This document shows, one piece after another, positions 63,106 to 64,000 of a stretch of 64,000 bases of DNA. The notes beneath the pieces were generated by a model. It saw only the letters and a program-made list of their open reading frames with translations. It ran no database searches and was not told where the DNA came from. Source of the DNA: Ignavibacteriota bacterium (GTDB lineage Bacteria > Bacteroidota > Ignavibacteria > Ignavibacteriales > Ignavibacteriaceae). The DNA lies in NCBI GenBank assembly GCA_013285425.1, contig CP053447.1, forward strand, positions 564,001 to 628,000, given 5' to 3'. Position numbers and translations under genes: made by a program. Within the stretch, counting starts at the first letter, position 1. Each line of letters opens with the position of its first letter.

Positions 63106-63521
63106 AATAAATATCAACTGCTTCTGGTTTGTTATTCCAATTGTTAACAGCGATAGCTTATTTAATTTCTAAAATTAATTTTACTGATTAAGAAAGTTCT
63201 AGAAAGAAAGAACTGCCTATATTTTCAATTGCTATGGTATGGGATTAACTCTTTTATGAGATTCTTTTTACTGCCCTTACAAATAAAGTAGAGCTTAAAT
63301 GTGCTCTTTCCAGCTAAGTAATACTTAGAAATCCCTTATTTAATGATTATAATTTTTACGATATTTGTAAAAGTAATTAAAACAATTTTTCTTTCTGATT
63401 ATGTATCTTAAAAAGATAACTCATCTATTAAACAGTAATTCAGGTGATCAGATACATTTGAAAGATAGTTGCTTTTTATAACTAATCATTAGTGTTATTT
63501 TAAAATTATAAGGGAGTAATT
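63106..63521. other. Intergenic region before fhs
   Basis: About 416 AT-rich bases with no ORF of note. Short weak inverted repeats (AGAGC-N8-GCTCT near 63290; TATCTT-N2-AAGATA near 63404) are visible, but none looks like a terminator. No FNR-like palindrome was found here. Confidence 0.5.
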
Positions 63522-64000
63522 ATGCCTACAGATCTTGAAATATCACGTCAGGTAAAACTAAAAAGTATAAAAGAAATAATCGATCAATTAGGAATATCTG
63601 AGGATGATTTTGACTATTATGGAAAATATACTGGCAAGATCAAACTAAGTGTTCTTGATAAACTTAAAAATAATCCTGATGGCAAACTTATCTTAGTTAC
63701 TGCTATGAGTCCTACAAATTTTGGAGAAGGCAAAACATTAACAACTATCGGATTAGGACAAGCATTAAATCAATTAGGTAAAAAGGGAATTATTGCCATC
63801 CGCGAACCTTCTGTTGGACCGGTTTTCGGTATGAAAGGCGGTGCTGCCGGCGGAGGACATTCGCAGGTGTTGCCGATGGAAATGATAAATCTCCATTTTA
63901 ACGGTGACTTTGGTGCGATTACTGCGGCACATAATCTTCTTGCAGCCATGCTTGATAATCATATTCTTAAAGGAAATGATCTTGGTATTGATGTTACAAA
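63522..64000 (+). CDS. fhs: Formate-tetrahydrofolate ligase, 3' end outside window
   Basis: Starts at ATG 63522 with AAGGGAG about 6 bases upstream and runs off the window after about 159 codons. The N-terminus ([20 protein letters not shown]) and the nucleotide site [20 protein letters not shown] match Fhs (family P-loop T-P-x-G-E-G-K-T). Next come [20 protein letters not shown] and [20 protein letters not shown]. The enzyme makes 10-formyl-THF from formate, THF and ATP. In this family, most organisms have Pro-x-Gly-Glu before the Lys; here the sequence is Pro-Thr-Asn-Phe-Gly-Glu, a longer loop. Confidence 0.9.
   Translation, partial: MPTDLEISRQVKLKSIKEIIDQLGISEDDFDYYGKYTGKIKLSVLDKLKNNPDGKLILVTAMSPTNFGEGKTLTTIGLGQALNQLGKKGIIAIREPSVGPVFGMKGGAAGGGHSQVLPMEMINLHFNGDFGAITAAHNLLAAMLDNHILKGNDLGIDVT

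Overview
The window is AT-rich DNA that most resembles a member of the Ignavibacteria/Ignavibacteriales (Bacteroidota/Chlorobi side of the tree). The main evidence is two large proteins ending in the Ignavibacteria-style type IX secretion (T9SS) sorting domain (NFPNPFNP / NYPNPFNP ... KKMILLK / KKMLLMK), plus a decayed third copy. No rRNA, tRNA or CRISPR array was seen. The lineage is inferred from protein motifs only.

Layout. (1) 1-1823: 3' end of a family-2 glycosyltransferase and an overlapping SAM methyltransferase. (2) 1953-4391 (minus): a secreted phosphodiester-glycosidase-like T9SS cargo protein, preceded by a structured, terminator-bearing leader RNA at 4553-4622. (3) 5538-45086 (plus): one long type VI secretion (T6SS) locus closed by a strong intrinsic terminator at 45117-45144. 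Order: FHA protein, tssJ, tssK, tssL, tssM, tagF, tssA, tssB, tssC, hcp, tssE, tssF, tssG, clpV(tssH), vgrG, a PAAR protein, then a cargo block and a signalling block. The cargo block holds an OmpA/peptidoglycan-binding/HEMGH putative effector, a PQQ-like propeller, a beta-sandwich protein, a multi-helix membrane protein and an Eag/DUF1795-like chaperone. The signalling block holds an FHA-TM-lytic transglycosylase fusion, a PP2C phosphatase, a PEGA-repeat Ser/Thr kinase, a TPR-IPT protein and a T9SS repeat protein. (4) 45319-46769: a UpxY-like NusG paralogue and a 2,4-dienoyl-CoA-reductase-like SDR. (5) 47056-50543: a degraded T9SS-domain remnant, purL and a YihY-type membrane protein. (6) 50552-63105: a cysteine-free Crp/Fnr regulator followed by a probable nitric-oxide / low-oxygen stress region. 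It contains DUF2249 proteins, two heme-copper/NnrS-like membrane proteins, a MIP18-family protein, a ferredoxin, an NDH-2-like flavoprotein, cupins, the RIC iron-sulfur repair protein, three AhpD-like proteins, two FNR-like reductases, a DUF488 protein and a methyltransferase. (7) 63522 to the end: 5' part of formate-tetrahydrofolate ligase.

How the parts work together. The T6SS has the full proteobacterial-type (T6SS-i) membrane complex TssJ-L-M with TssK, TagF and Thr-phosphorylation parts, not the reduced Bacteroidetes T6SS-iii. The kinase and phosphatase each have one predicted membrane helix, with periplasmic domains (six PEGA repeats; a LamG/DUF1080-like domain). The FHA-lytic transglycosylase fusion could convert a cytoplasmic phospho-Thr signal into local peptidoglycan cleavage. 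In the stress region, the perfect palindrome TGACTTAAGTCA occurs 59 and 103 nt upstream of two gene starts. Both copies sit near -41 of a plausible -10 element, and the neighbouring Crp/Fnr protein carries the E-x2-S-R recognition-helix signature that reads TTGA half-sites. Two apparent single-base frameshifts lie at homopolymers in this region (near 52757 and 54913) and need checking against reads.
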